Assembly (NCBI GenBank): GCA_009776395.1 | Contig: WRNX01000003.1 | Location: 1 to 30,005 of the forward strand | Source of the DNA: Lentimicrobiaceae bacterium | GTDB lineage: Bacteria; Bacteroidota; Bacteroidia; Bacteroidales; WCHB1-69 | Length of the DNA: 30,005 nucleotides | Direction of reading: 5' to 3' | Part shown: positions 1-8,055 of the stretch, in pieces | Numbering within the stretch: position 1 is the first letter of the stretch | How the letters are laid out: every line of letters begins with the position of its first letter | Notes under the pieces: generated by a model | Told to the model about the DNA's origin: nothing | Database searches by the model: none | What the model saw: the letters and a program-made list of their open reading frames with translations, nothing else | Program-made: the position numbers and the translations under genes

Positions 1-100
1 ATTATATATATATAAGTGGACGTTTTTTTAACCAAAAAAATTGCGTTGTTTATAGACTTTTTTCCAGCACAAAACAATAAGTTTTAGCCAAAAAATATTT

Positions 101-108
101 TATTTTTG
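101..108 (+). promoter_or_regulatory. Putative Bacteroidota -7 element upstream of nadA
   Basis: The sequence TATTTTTG fits the Bacteroidota -7 consensus TAnnTTTG exactly. Only five bases separate it from the nadA ATG at 114, so transcription would start at or almost at the start codon. No clear TTG -33 element lies 20 bases upstream, which lowers confidence. The region before it (1-100) is AT-rich, begins with a short TA run, and shows no other feature. Confidence 0.4.
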
Positions 109-113
109 CAACC

Positions 114-1028
114 ATGATAATAGAACAAATTAATACCCTACGAAAGTCAAAGAATGCCATTATTTTGGCTCACTATTATACCTTACCTGATGTGCAAAAT
201 ATTGCTGATTTTGTGGGAGATAGTTTAGCTCTTGCCCGTCAAGCTGCTGCTACCGATGCTGACATTATTCTGTTTGCAGGAGTGAATTTTATGGCGGAAA
301 CTGCAAAGATTTTATCTCCCAAAAAGAAAGTGCTTATCCCTGATGTGGAAGCGGGTTGCTCACTATCGGATAATTGTCCCATAGACGAATTAAACCTCTT
401 TTTATACAAATATTCCGATCATACTGTATTGAGTTATATTAATTGCTCGGCAGAAGTGAAAGCGGTTTCCGATATTATTGTAACTTCCGGCAATGCGTTA
501 AAAATTGTAAATGCGTTACCCAAAAATGAAAAAATAGTCTTTCTTCCTGATAGAAATTTGGGTGCATATATTAACAAGGAAACCGGACGTGAAATGGTTC
601 TTTGGAACGGCGCCTGCCACGTGCACGACCAACTCACCGCAGATGAGGTGTATCGGTTAAAAGAAAGATATCCCAATGCAAAAGTATTGGCGCATCCTGA
701 GTGTAAAGCCACTGTGTTGGCACTTGCCGATTTTATTGGCTCTACTGCAGCCATGTTACAGTTTGCTAAATCTGACATAGCCACTGAATATATCGTTGCC
801 ACCGAAACAGGCATTTTACACGAAATGCAAAAACAAAACCCAAAGAAACAGTTTTATGTAGTAACCAATCCCGAAACTTGTGCGTGTAACGAGTGTGAGT
901 ATATGAAATTGAATACATTAGAAAAAATTTATCATGCCCTGCTGACCGAATCGCCTGAAATAATTTTAGAAGAACAACTCATTAAAAAAGCATTAAACCC
1001 CATTCAAAAAATGTTGGAATATTTTTAA
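114..1028 (+). CDS. nadA: Quinolinate synthase NadA
   Basis: Condenses iminoaspartate with dihydroxyacetone phosphate to quinolinate in de novo NAD synthesis, using a [4Fe-4S] cluster in the cytosol. The 304-residue product has the family opening ILAHYY (residues 17-22) and VGDSLAL (34-40). The likely cluster cysteines are C82 (in EAGCS), C168 (in NGACH) and C261 (in the CNECEYM motif, matching the CxxC-xx-M region of other NadA). Length fits the short, roughly 300-residue NadA form. The ATG at 114 is the only sensible start because the conserved N-terminus follows at once. nadB and nadC, its usual partners, are not in the window. It converges with the helicase gene, with 14 bases between the two stops. 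Confidence 0.95.
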   Translation: MIIEQINTLRKSKNAIILAHYYTLPDVQNIADFVGDSLALARQAAATDADIILFAGVNFMAETAKILSPKKKVLIPDVEAGCSLSDNCPIDELNLFLYKYSDHTVLSYINCSAEVKAVSDIIVTSGNALKIVNALPKNEKIVFLPDRNLGAYINKETGREMVLWNGACHVHDQLTADEVYRLKERYPNAKVLAHPECKATVLALADFIGSTAAMLQFAKSDIATEYIVATETGILHEMQKQNPKKQFYVVTNPETCACNECEYMKLNTLEKIYHALLTESPEIILEEQLIKKALNPIQKMLEYF

Positions 1029-1042
1029 TTAATGATTAGTAT

Positions 1043-3952
1043 CTAAATATACAAAACTACTCCCTCCACATTTTCATATCCCATCGCACGAATGGCATCG
1101 CAGTATTGATCTATCTGTTCTTTATGAGAAGCATGAGATTCGCCGGTTTTATAATCAATTACCACCACTTTATCCTTTAAAAAAACAACCCTGTCGGGAC
1201 GCAATAAATTTCCATTTGGAAATAAAATAGAAGTCTCGTTCATCACCTTTACATGAGGGTCAAAATAGGGTTGCAATTTTTTATCATTCAAAATCTTATA
1301 AAAAATTTGCACCAAATCTTCTCTATACATTTCATCTACCTTTTGAACTGCAAAATCAATCTCTTTTTCATTTTGAGGAAAAATTTTTAACTCAGATAAA
1401 AAATTATGAATATAAATACCTTTTTGCTGTTCTTTACTTTTGTTATATACAACAATAGCTGGTTTTAGATAGTCTTGATTTTTATTCAACACAGAGACAC
1501 TGAGATCACAAAGATTCACAGAGTTCTCTTCTCTATTTTCTCTTCTGCTTTCTGCCTTCTGCCTTCTGCTACTAAGGTTGCTTTTGAAAATAAAGTTAGC
1601 GGTATTCCATTCTCTCTTTTCCTCGCAAAATTCCGCCAAAAACTTACTGTAATTTCCTCGTTTTGTATTCGCTTTTTCGGTGATAATGTGCAACTCTTTG
1701 CTTGCGCGCGTATGCGCTACATACAACTTGTTTAAATGATCTATCATCGTTTTGTTAGATTCTTCTTCATATTTATCCTGAAAACGAAAAGGTGTCTGTT
1801 TTTCTGTTAAAGTTACCCAATCATATTCCAACCCTGTAATATGCTCTTGATCTTGCAACATCATGTTGGGTTTTGTTTTTTTAGTACCATACTGACTAAA
1901 CGGCAAAATCACCACGGGATATTCCAACCCTTTGGATTTATGAATGGTAGAAACCGTAATAGCATCAATTCCCTGAGGGGTAGAAAGCGCTACCTTATAC
2001 CCTTTTACATCCCACCATTCTAAAAAAAAAGAAAGAGTTCCCGTGTGCTTTGAGGCAAAATCTTCTGTTTCATCTAACAATCTAATTAAAAAAGGATTAT
2101 TAATCGAAAAAGAAAAAATACGGTAAATTTCATTCAATAATGTAAATAAAGGAAGTGAAGTTAGTTTTCTTCTATCAATATGAATATTAATTAATGTTAA
2201 AAAATGTTGAAACAGTTCTTCACTTTGTACATATTGAAGATAATCTTCCGGTTGTAATTTATGTTGTTTTGCAAAATATTGAGCCATAGATAGTTTTGCC
2301 AACTTATCCTCTTCCGAAACCAAATATAACATCGTGGCAATTACAACATTTACTTCTGGTGATGCAGATAATTGTAAAGATTCTACAGAGATAACGGGGA
2401 GATTGTTCGTTATTAAGTGTGCGCCCACAGCACTTGCTAAATCATTGCTACTCACCAATATTGCAATATCTTTACAACAATATCCGCGATGAAGCGTATC
2501 GAATACCGTATCTAAAAGTTTTGCTAACATAAACTCCGGAAACTTTCTATCATCATCCTCCTCTTGAAAACATACCGTCACAATTCCCTCTTCGGCATTG
2601 GGTTTAACATTCTGTTTTACATCTTCATAATACTCTTTGGCAACAGAAAAATGTCCGTTTTCGGAGGTTAAAAAACTGAAAAATTCATTATTAAAATCAA
2701 TCACTTTTTTATTTGAGCGATAATTGGTATCCAACAACTTTACTTGATAATCTTGATCGGGTTGTGCATAGGGGATGATGTTTTTCTTATATCCTTCAAT
2801 ATTAGATAATTGTTGTAAAATATCTGCGTTTCCATTTCTAAAACGGTAAATTGCCTGTTTCACATCTCCAAAAAGAAAAACTTTTCCCTGTTCGTGAAAT
2901 CCGTTATTTCCCGACAATGCGTTTTTAATCAGCGGGATCATATTTTGCCATTGCAATTGCGAAGTATCTTGAAACTCATCAATAAAGAAATAAGAGTAAC
3001 GATTTCCAATTTTTTCATAAATAAAAGGAACCTCTTCGTTGCCCAACTTTTCGTTAATCGTAGCATTGGTTTCCGAAATAAAAAAGCGATTATCCTGTAT
3101 TTTAATTTCATCCATGATTGTTTTTAAATCGAACAATAGTGCCAACTGATACAAATTTTTACTCAAAAATTCCTGTTCTTTCAGTTGTTCTTTCAGCGTT
3201 AAATACTCCTCCGATTTTTTATCTTTATTAGTGATAAAATTTTTCAGTTGCGATTTTAGTCGAAAAATTTCACGACTTGTTTTTCTCTTTGCTTCAACAA
3301 AATTATTGTTTTTCGATTCCTGTAATTGTTTTAAAGGTTTAGAAACTTCTTCTTCAATACTAAGATTCAATAATTTAAGAATTTCATTTTCTGTTTTCCA
3401 TTTTCCTTTTTCCAGCATCAAATTTTCAACTAAATCTAACACACGTTGGGTAAGTTCTTTATTTTCTTTTGAAATGCGATTTAATAAAACGGTAATGGTT
3501 TCTTTAAAGAAATCGGTGGTTTCAATTTCGAGGTTAAATTGCACATTCAGACCAAATTCTAATGCAAAAGCGCGCAAAATGCGTTGAAAAAATGCATCAA
3601 TTGTGCTGATAGAAAATTGGTCGTATTCATATAAAATTTTTTCTAATAAGATTTTAGATTGATTTTTTATGTATGGGAACTGTTTATCTTCGGGAAGGTG
3701 TTTTGCAATTTTTTCAACAATTTGATTATAAGTATGATTAATTTTTGAATTTGCAGTAATGTCCTTTTCAAATGCTAATTCCGAAAGTGTTTCGATAATG
3801 CGCGATTTCATTTCGGCGGTAGCGTTGTTAGTGAAAGTGATGGCAAGAACATGTTTGAACTTTTCGGGTTGGGGCAAACAGAGCGCTAAATACTCCACCA
3901 CAAGGCGAGAAGTTTTTCCTGATCCGGCAGATGCTTTATAGAGGGTGAACAT
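1043..3952 (-). CDS. AddA-like UvrD-family helicase with C-terminal PD-(D/E)XK nuclease
   Basis: A superfamily 1A helicase fused to a RecB-type nuclease, expected to process double-strand ends for recombination. It opens directly with Walker A (ASAGSGKT, residues 7-14). Motif II with DEFQDTSQ lies near residue 325, motif V (STIHKSKGLEYP) near 670 and motif VI (VAHTRASKEL) near 745. The C-terminus holds the nuclease core: RPDRV near 917 and IDYKTGE near 933, with a following QIDQY. At 969 residues it is somewhat short for AddA. Its partner AddB is not in the window. Residues about 794-822, between helicase and nuclease, are encoded by a repeat insertion (about 1488-1572) rather than family sequence. 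ATG start at 3952. The upstream gap is made of micro-repeats, so its promoter is unclear. Confidence 0.88.
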   Translation of the reverse strand: MFTLYKASAGSGKTSRLVVEYLALCLPQPEKFKHVLAITFTNNATAEMKSRIIETLSELAFEKDITANSKINHTYNQIVEKIAKHLPEDKQFPYIKNQSKILLEKILYEYDQFSISTIDAFFQRILRAFALEFGLNVQFNLEIETTDFFKETITVLLNRISKENKELTQRVLDLVENLMLEKGKWKTENEILKLLNLSIEEEVSKPLKQLQESKNNNFVEAKRKTSREIFRLKSQLKNFITNKDKKSEEYLTLKEQLKEQEFLSKNLYQLALLFDLKTIMDEIKIQDNRFFISETNATINEKLGNEEVPFIYEKIGNRYSYFFIDEFQDTSQLQWQNMIPLIKNALSGNNGFHEQGKVFLFGDVKQAIYRFRNGNADILQQLSNIEGYKKNIIPYAQPDQDYQVKLLDTNYRSNKKVIDFNNEFFSFLTSENGHFSVAKEYYEDVKQNVKPNAEEGIVTVCFQEEDDDRKFPEFMLAKLLDTVFDTLHRGYCCKDIAILVSSNDLASAVGAHLITNNLPVISVESLQLSASPEVNVVIATMLYLVSEEDKLAKLSMAQYFAKQHKLQPEDYLQYVQSEELFQHFLTLINIHIDRRKLTSLPLFTLLNEIYRIFSFSINNPFLIRLLDETEDFASKHTGTLSFFLEWWDVKGYKVALSTPQGIDAITVSTIHKSKGLEYPVVILPFSQYGTKKTKPNMMLQDQEHITGLEYDWVTLTEKQTPFRFQDKYEEESNKTMIDHLNKLYVAHTRASKELHIITEKANTKRGNYSKFLAEFCEEKREWNTANFIFKSNLSSRRQKAESRRENREENSVNLCDLSVSVLNKNQDYLKPAIVVYNKSKEQQKGIYIHNFLSELKIFPQNEKEIDFAVQKVDEMYREDLVQIFYKILNDKKLQPYFDPHVKVMNETSILFPNGNLLRPDRVVFLKDKVVVIDYKTGESHASHKEQIDQYCDAIRAMGYENVEGVVLYI
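1488..1572. repeat. In-frame repeat insert in helicase linker
   Basis: The plus strand carries four in-register heptamers, three of them C(T/C)TTCTG, at 1541-1568. They adjoin an irregular CTCTGTG-like repeat (about 1490-1535, plus-strand CACAGAGACACTGAG and following). The minus-strand reading through it gives SSRRQKAESRRENREE followed by NSVNLCDLSVSV, low-complexity peptide unlike the helicase on either side. The reading frame stays open through the insert. The heptamer family is the same as at 4089-4109 and 10213-10266. The edges are estimates. Confidence 0.7.
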
Positions 3953-3972
3953 TAGTGGTTAGTGATTAGATG
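3952..3972. repeat. TTAGTGA heptamer array, 3 units
   Basis: Three consecutive heptamers, TTAGTGG, TTAGTGA and TTAGATG, followed by a GATTGATTGATT run. The first base overlaps the helicase start codon. This family contains stop codons in both directions and lies outside coding sequence. Confidence 0.6.
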
Positions 3973-3980
3973 ATTGATTG

Positions 3981-4012
3981 ATTTAAGAATTTAAAGATTT
4001 AAAGATTTAAGG
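3981..4012. repeat. ATTTAAAG octamer array, 4 units
   Basis: Four in-register 8-bp units: ATTTAAGA, ATTTAAAG, ATTTAAAG and ATTTAAGG. It lies in the gap between the helicase start and the TPR-protein stop. Strongly AT-rich and stop-containing. Confidence 0.75.
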
Positions 4013-4033
4013 TTTTTAGATTTAATTGATTAT

Positions 4034-4082
4034 TTTTTAAATTTTTAAATTTTTAAATTTTTTAAATTTTTAAATTTTTAAA
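4034..4082. repeat. TTTTTAAA octamer array, 6 units
   Basis: Six copies of TTTTTAAA; the fourth has one extra T. The array is pure A/T with period 8 and should melt easily. It makes up the middle of the 163-base gap upstream of the helicase gene, so it may sit within or next to that gene's promoter. Confidence 0.8.
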
Positions 4083-4088
4083 TTAATA

Positions 4089-4109
4089 CTGCTTTCTGCC
4101 TTCTGCTTT
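4089..4109. repeat. CTTTCTG/CCTTCTG heptamer array
   Basis: Two full heptamers (CTTTCTG 4092-4098 and CCTTCTG 4099-4105) with partial units either side. Same family and strand as the arrays at 1541-1568 and 10213-10266. It sits just beyond the stop codon of the minus-strand TPR gene. Confidence 0.7.
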
Positions 4110-4115
4110 TAAGTG

Positions 4116-6014
4116 TCAATTATTTATAAGGTCTCCTCTTAGCGTTCTAAATCTTTTTCTGGCATCCACTGCAAAAAGGCTGCCGGGATAATCTTTTAAC
4201 AGTTTTTGATAATATTCCATAGCGCGGGGAATATCTTTCAAATAATATTCATATAGTTCACCAAGATAATAGATGGCATCATCGCCATACAAACCGTTTG
4301 AATAAATATCACTGATACGCTGATACAATGCCGCCGCTTCCAAATATTTTTTTTGTCGGGTAAATATTTTTGCTTTTGTTAGAAGTACAATATCATTTAA
4401 TTTTGATAGCGGTGATACTACCGCAATGGAATCTAAATATTTAAGCGCTTGCTCATCATGATTTTGAAACAACAGAAAATCGGCTTTGGCAAAATAACGA
4501 AGACCAATATTCTTTTCGAAATCATTGCCAAACAATCCGTAAAATTCTGTGTCTGAGAGTTCCTCATCACTTTCCTCTTCGTCTTCTTCATCCTCTTCGT
4601 TATCAGAAATTAACAATGAAAATTGCATGGCGTCGTTGGCGATAAGTTTGGAAGTAGCGGCGCGCAAAATATCCAATTGACTTTTAGCCCACTCAAACTC
4701 GCCGATATAGAAAGAGAGTTTGGCATTTTTATACTTTGCATTTTGCCCAATCGTATCATTCGGAAAATCTTTATCCACTTGTGAATACAAAAGAGTAGCG
4801 TCCCATACGTTTCCGGAATACAACAAAATATCTGCCAAATTAACTTTAAACAGCGCCTTTTGTTTAGGGTCGCGAATGTCGGCATTGGCAATGGCGGTAT
4901 TTAAAATTTCAATCGCTTCTTCCGGTTTATTCACATAAAATGCTAATAAATGTGCGTATTTTTGAATCCACTCGGCAGTACCTTTGTGGATGCCATATTC
5001 TTCTATCATTTTTTTAAATTCTTGCTCTAATTGTTTCGCTTCCAATATTTTTACAGGTGAAACAGAGATAAGCTGAAAGTACTTTACATCCAGCAATTGA
5101 AATTTTGCAGTGGTAAAAAATGGGGAAGTTTCGCCTTTTGCAATAATAAATTCCAATGCTTCTTTTGCTGTTTCGTAATCCCTGTTTTGGGTAGCATTGT
5201 TAATCAATTCCATAATCACCTCTCCATCTCCTTTAGTTCTTTTATCCAACGACTTGGCAATAAGAAAAGCATCGGCATACTCTTTATTTAATTGATACGC
5301 CCAATACAAGAGATAAACATATTCAATACTGTTTGGATTTTTCTGTATCTCTTTTTGTAATGCCGTTTTAAGTAATAAATAGTTAATCTGTTCTTCATCT
5401 TCCACAATTAAATTTTGGAGAATTGTTTGCGTTTCCGCTAATTGTTTATCATCGCCATCTTTTACTAAATTGAAAGCTTCTTCAATAATTTTATCTGTAT
5501 TATTTAAAGAAGAATAGACGTACACTAATTCTTTGGTAAAAAGTTTAGGATTTTGCAGTATTTTTCTTCCTCTTAATAACACATCAATGGCATAATCTCT
5601 TTTCGATTTTCCCAGAAAGGCATAATGCAAGTCTCTGTATGCGTGTTCCTGTGCAGGCAGATTTTTAATGGCGGCATCATATTCTTTTAGCGCTTTATTC
5701 AAATCTCCCTGGCGTTCATACACATATCCCAAATCAATATCATATCTTTTCATGGATGGAAATGCTTTTTGTTGCGCTTTCACTACCTTTTCCAACTCTT
5801 TATAATCTTCCAGATAGAGTAAAACGGGATAATAATAAGAATAGAGATAGGTGTCCGGTTTTTTATCGTAGAGGGGTTTAAAAATTGCTTTTGCTTTTTC
5901 GTACTCCCCTTGTTGAAAATATTGAACGGCTAATTGTTCATCTTGTGAGCGTTGTTGTGCAACAATAGTATAAAAATTTAGGATGGCGACTAATAAAAGT
6001 AAGAGTTGTTTCAT
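4116..6014 (-). CDS. Exported tetratricopeptide-repeat protein
   Basis: A 632-residue protein with an N-terminal signal peptide (KQLLLLLVAILNFYTIVA, then QQ) and TPR-type helical pairs over most of its length. Examples are YFQQGEYEKAKAIFKPLY near the N-terminus and YYLGELYEYYLKDIPRAMEY near the C-terminus. The C-terminal repeats resemble the YbgF/BamD-like TPR class. TPR proteins scaffold protein complexes; the specific role is unknown. Residues about 470-490 form a very acidic patch (NEEDEEDEEESDEEL), perhaps a flexible linker or metal-binding loop. It lies 17 bases downstream of comEC on the same strand and is probably cotranscribed with it. ATG start at 6014 gives a standard signal peptide. 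Confidence 0.8.
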   Translation of the reverse strand: MKQLLLLLVAILNFYTIVAQQRSQDEQLAVQYFQQGEYEKAKAIFKPLYDKKPDTYLYSYYYPVLLYLEDYKELEKVVKAQQKAFPSMKRYDIDLGYVYERQGDLNKALKEYDAAIKNLPAQEHAYRDLHYAFLGKSKRDYAIDVLLRGRKILQNPKLFTKELVYVYSSLNNTDKIIEEAFNLVKDGDDKQLAETQTILQNLIVEDEEQINYLLLKTALQKEIQKNPNSIEYVYLLYWAYQLNKEYADAFLIAKSLDKRTKGDGEVIMELINNATQNRDYETAKEALEFIIAKGETSPFFTTAKFQLLDVKYFQLISVSPVKILEAKQLEQEFKKMIEEYGIHKGTAEWIQKYAHLLAFYVNKPEEAIEILNTAIANADIRDPKQKALFKVNLADILLYSGNVWDATLLYSQVDKDFPNDTIGQNAKYKNAKLSFYIGEFEWAKSQLDILRAATSKLIANDAMQFSLLISDNEEDEEDEEESDEELSDTEFYGLFGNDFEKNIGLRYFAKADFLLFQNHDEQALKYLDSIAVVSPLSKLNDIVLLTKAKIFTRQKKYLEAAALYQRISDIYSNGLYGDDAIYYLGELYEYYLKDIPRAMEYYQKLLKDYPGSLFAVDARKRFRTLRGDLINN

Positions 6015-6031
6015 TATGTTAATTTTTCGGT

Positions 6032-7930
6032 TTACATAACGTTTAAAGAGCTATTATTATTTTTGTCTTTATTATCAAACATAATTTTATAAATCCTGTT
6101 TTGGAAGAAAATAAAATCTCCTTTTTTGCATAAAAAAGAGTCTTCAAAATCTTCATCCAATTTCAAAAAAGTATTGGTAATATGCATCTTAATGTCATGA
6201 CTTTGAATGTTGTATTGATAACGTTTGTCGTTTTCGTTGCGAATAGAATCGGAAAAAATATATGCCTCACCATGATAGCAAAATTGAAAAGTTGCACTTT
6301 TTGGAATTTTATAACTCACCACCTCAATATGATGTTTACATTTTGCTTTATTTGTATTATAAACTAAAATAAAAATATTCAAGAGTATAAGAGTACAAAA
6401 CAGCATTCTCTTTACTTGTTCTTTCTTAAAAATAATTAAAATTATTATAATGAAATAGAGCAAAACAACTTGCAGGGTGTTTAGTGATATTTGTGTAATG
6501 AGCGCTCCCGGTAGTTTTTCTATAAATAACACAATAGTATTCATTATTTTAACTTCAATACTTAAAAGGAATCCTATTCCATTTGAAAGAAAAGGTGAAA
6601 AAGAGAAAAATAACGTGGCTACACCTGTAACGGTCATCACAAAAGAGATGGGAATGACACATAGATTTGCTAACAGAAAATAGTTTGGAAACTGCCCAAA
6701 ATAGTAAATTGCAATGGGTGCTGTGGCTATTTGCGCTGCGATAGAAACCGATATTAATTCCCAAAAATATTTCACTACTTTGGTTTTTGGATGATAAAAT
6801 TGTGCTATTTTTTCTTGAAAAAATACAATGCCAAATACCGCCAAATAACTTAACTGAAACCCTACTTCAAAAATCAGTAATGGATTAATTGTAAGCAATA
6901 TAAATAATGACGCAAACAAACTGTGAAAAATATTGGTTCTTCGCTGTAAAAATTTTCCGATGATGACAAAAGAAAACATGGCGGCTGCACGGGTTACCGA
7001 AGGAGCAAGCCCCGTGATATTCGCATATATCCATACCGAAACCAAAAGAGTTCCATTCCTAATATATTGCGCTTTTTTCGAATTGCCCAAAGGAAGAAGC
7101 AAGAAATTGAGGATCATAAAGATGATTCCTACGTGCATTCCTGAAACGCAAAGAATATGACTTACGCCAGCGGATGCATAACTTGCCCGTAATTCAGGTT
7201 CCAATGTTTCATCGTTTCCTAAAAGTATTGCCGCCGCCACACTGTACTCGCTTCCCGATAATCCTGATTGTTCTAATTGACTGGTTAAAAAATGTTGTAA
7301 ATAAGAGGCATATCTTTTAATCGTTACCTTTTTTTCGTTCTCTATTTTTTTACAATATATACTGCCGACATAACCGGTAAGAAAAATTCCTTTTCTTTTC
7401 ATAAATTTTTCATAATTAAACTGGTAAGGATTTTTAGGTGGTTCAATAAAAGATAATTTTGTATTTACCATGAATTTATCTCCAACACGACAATTTCTAA
7501 GAGTACTATCTTTTTGAAAATAAAGGACAACCCTACGGGTTATCCAATAGGTTGTATCATTACTTGCTTTAAGTTTTGCCATCACTTTGAAAGATTTTTC
7601 TCGTTCTTTGGGCAGTTCTAATATTTCGGCAACCCAAATCTGTTTTTGAGTTATCTTTTCTAAATTCGAAAACTCTTTTTTTTTATGAAAATGGAAGAAA
7701 ACAGATAAATATCCCGCAAAAAAGAACGCTAAAAGCATGAAAATGGTAAAGGAATTTTGCAAAAAAAAGTTCCTTTTTCGCAATAAAAGAATGAAAATGA
7801 TACCGCAAAAAAATAAACTAAATAAGCAATAAAGCAGATTAAGACCGTTTATGGGCAAAAAATACCCGAAAAGGATACCGAAAAGGTAGGGTAGCAGTGC
7901 TTTGAGTACGGGGTAGTGAGAGAAGTTCAT
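6032..7930 (-). CDS. comEC: ComEC/Rec2-family DNA-uptake channel protein
   Basis: Inner-membrane channel-type protein of the ComEC family, expected to carry single-stranded DNA into the cytoplasm. The N-terminus has several membrane helices (LLPYLFGILFGYFLP onward), then a soluble DUF4131-like region (about 100-200). The competence core follows, with SVAAAILLGND and ASYASAGVSHILCVSGMHVG near residues 235-275 and many further membrane segments. About 110 soluble residues follow the last helix, but no metallo-beta-lactamase motif (HxHxDH) is present, as in other Bacteroidota members. I prefer the ATG at 7930 (MNFSHYPV, 632 residues) to an upstream TTG at 7948, because ATG is favoured and hydrophobic sequence follows directly. 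A TPR protein gene follows in the same operon. comF lies elsewhere in the window. Confidence 0.87.
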   Translation of the reverse strand: MNFSHYPVLKALLPYLFGILFGYFLPINGLNLLYCLFSLFFCGIIFILLLRKRNFFLQNSFTIFMLLAFFFAGYLSVFFHFHKKKEFSNLEKITQKQIWVAEILELPKEREKSFKVMAKLKASNDTTYWITRRVVLYFQKDSTLRNCRVGDKFMVNTKLSFIEPPKNPYQFNYEKFMKRKGIFLTGYVGSIYCKKIENEKKVTIKRYASYLQHFLTSQLEQSGLSGSEYSVAAAILLGNDETLEPELRASYASAGVSHILCVSGMHVGIIFMILNFLLLPLGNSKKAQYIRNGTLLVSVWIYANITGLAPSVTRAAAMFSFVIIGKFLQRRTNIFHSLFASLFILLTINPLLIFEVGFQLSYLAVFGIVFFQEKIAQFYHPKTKVVKYFWELISVSIAAQIATAPIAIYYFGQFPNYFLLANLCVIPISFVMTVTGVATLFFSFSPFLSNGIGFLLSIEVKIMNTIVLFIEKLPGALITQISLNTLQVVLLYFIIIILIIFKKEQVKRMLFCTLILLNIFILVYNTNKAKCKHHIEVVSYKIPKSATFQFCYHGEAYIFSDSIRNENDKRYQYNIQSHDIKMHITNTFLKLDEDFEDSFLCKKGDFIFFQNRIYKIMFDNKDKNNNSSLNVM

Positions 7931-8029
7931 GAATGTAGTTTGCCGCAATATACAGTTTATTTATAAGTATTGATGAAAGATTAGTCTTTGTTTTTTAGGT
8001 TAACAATTTTTCTCTCTCCTAAAAAAATA

Positions 8030-8037
8030 TATTTTTG
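8030..8037 (+). promoter_or_regulatory. Putative -7 element of the TPR lipoprotein gene
   Basis: TATTTTTG matches TAnnTTTG exactly and lies 18 bases before the ATG at 8056, allowing a short leader. The -33 position has TTT rather than TTG. It overlaps the TTG at 8035 that would otherwise extend the reading frame, supporting the later start. Confidence 0.5.
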
Positions 8038-8055
8038 CGCAAATTATCATTATTC

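Noticed and set aside
434..814. Antisense open frame of 126 codons within nadA
   Set aside because: It lies fully within a well-supported gene, has no recognisable domain, and is a typical shadow frame; the same applies to the other frames opposite large genes.
1488..1572. Possible frameshift or two separate genes in the helicase
   Set aside because: The frame is continuous through the repeat, with the nuclease motifs in the same frame as the helicase motifs.
6032..7930. ComEC lacking the metallo-beta-lactamase domain as a truncation
   Set aside because: Bacteroidota ComEC proteins commonly lack this domain and the C-terminal soluble part is intact to a normal stop.
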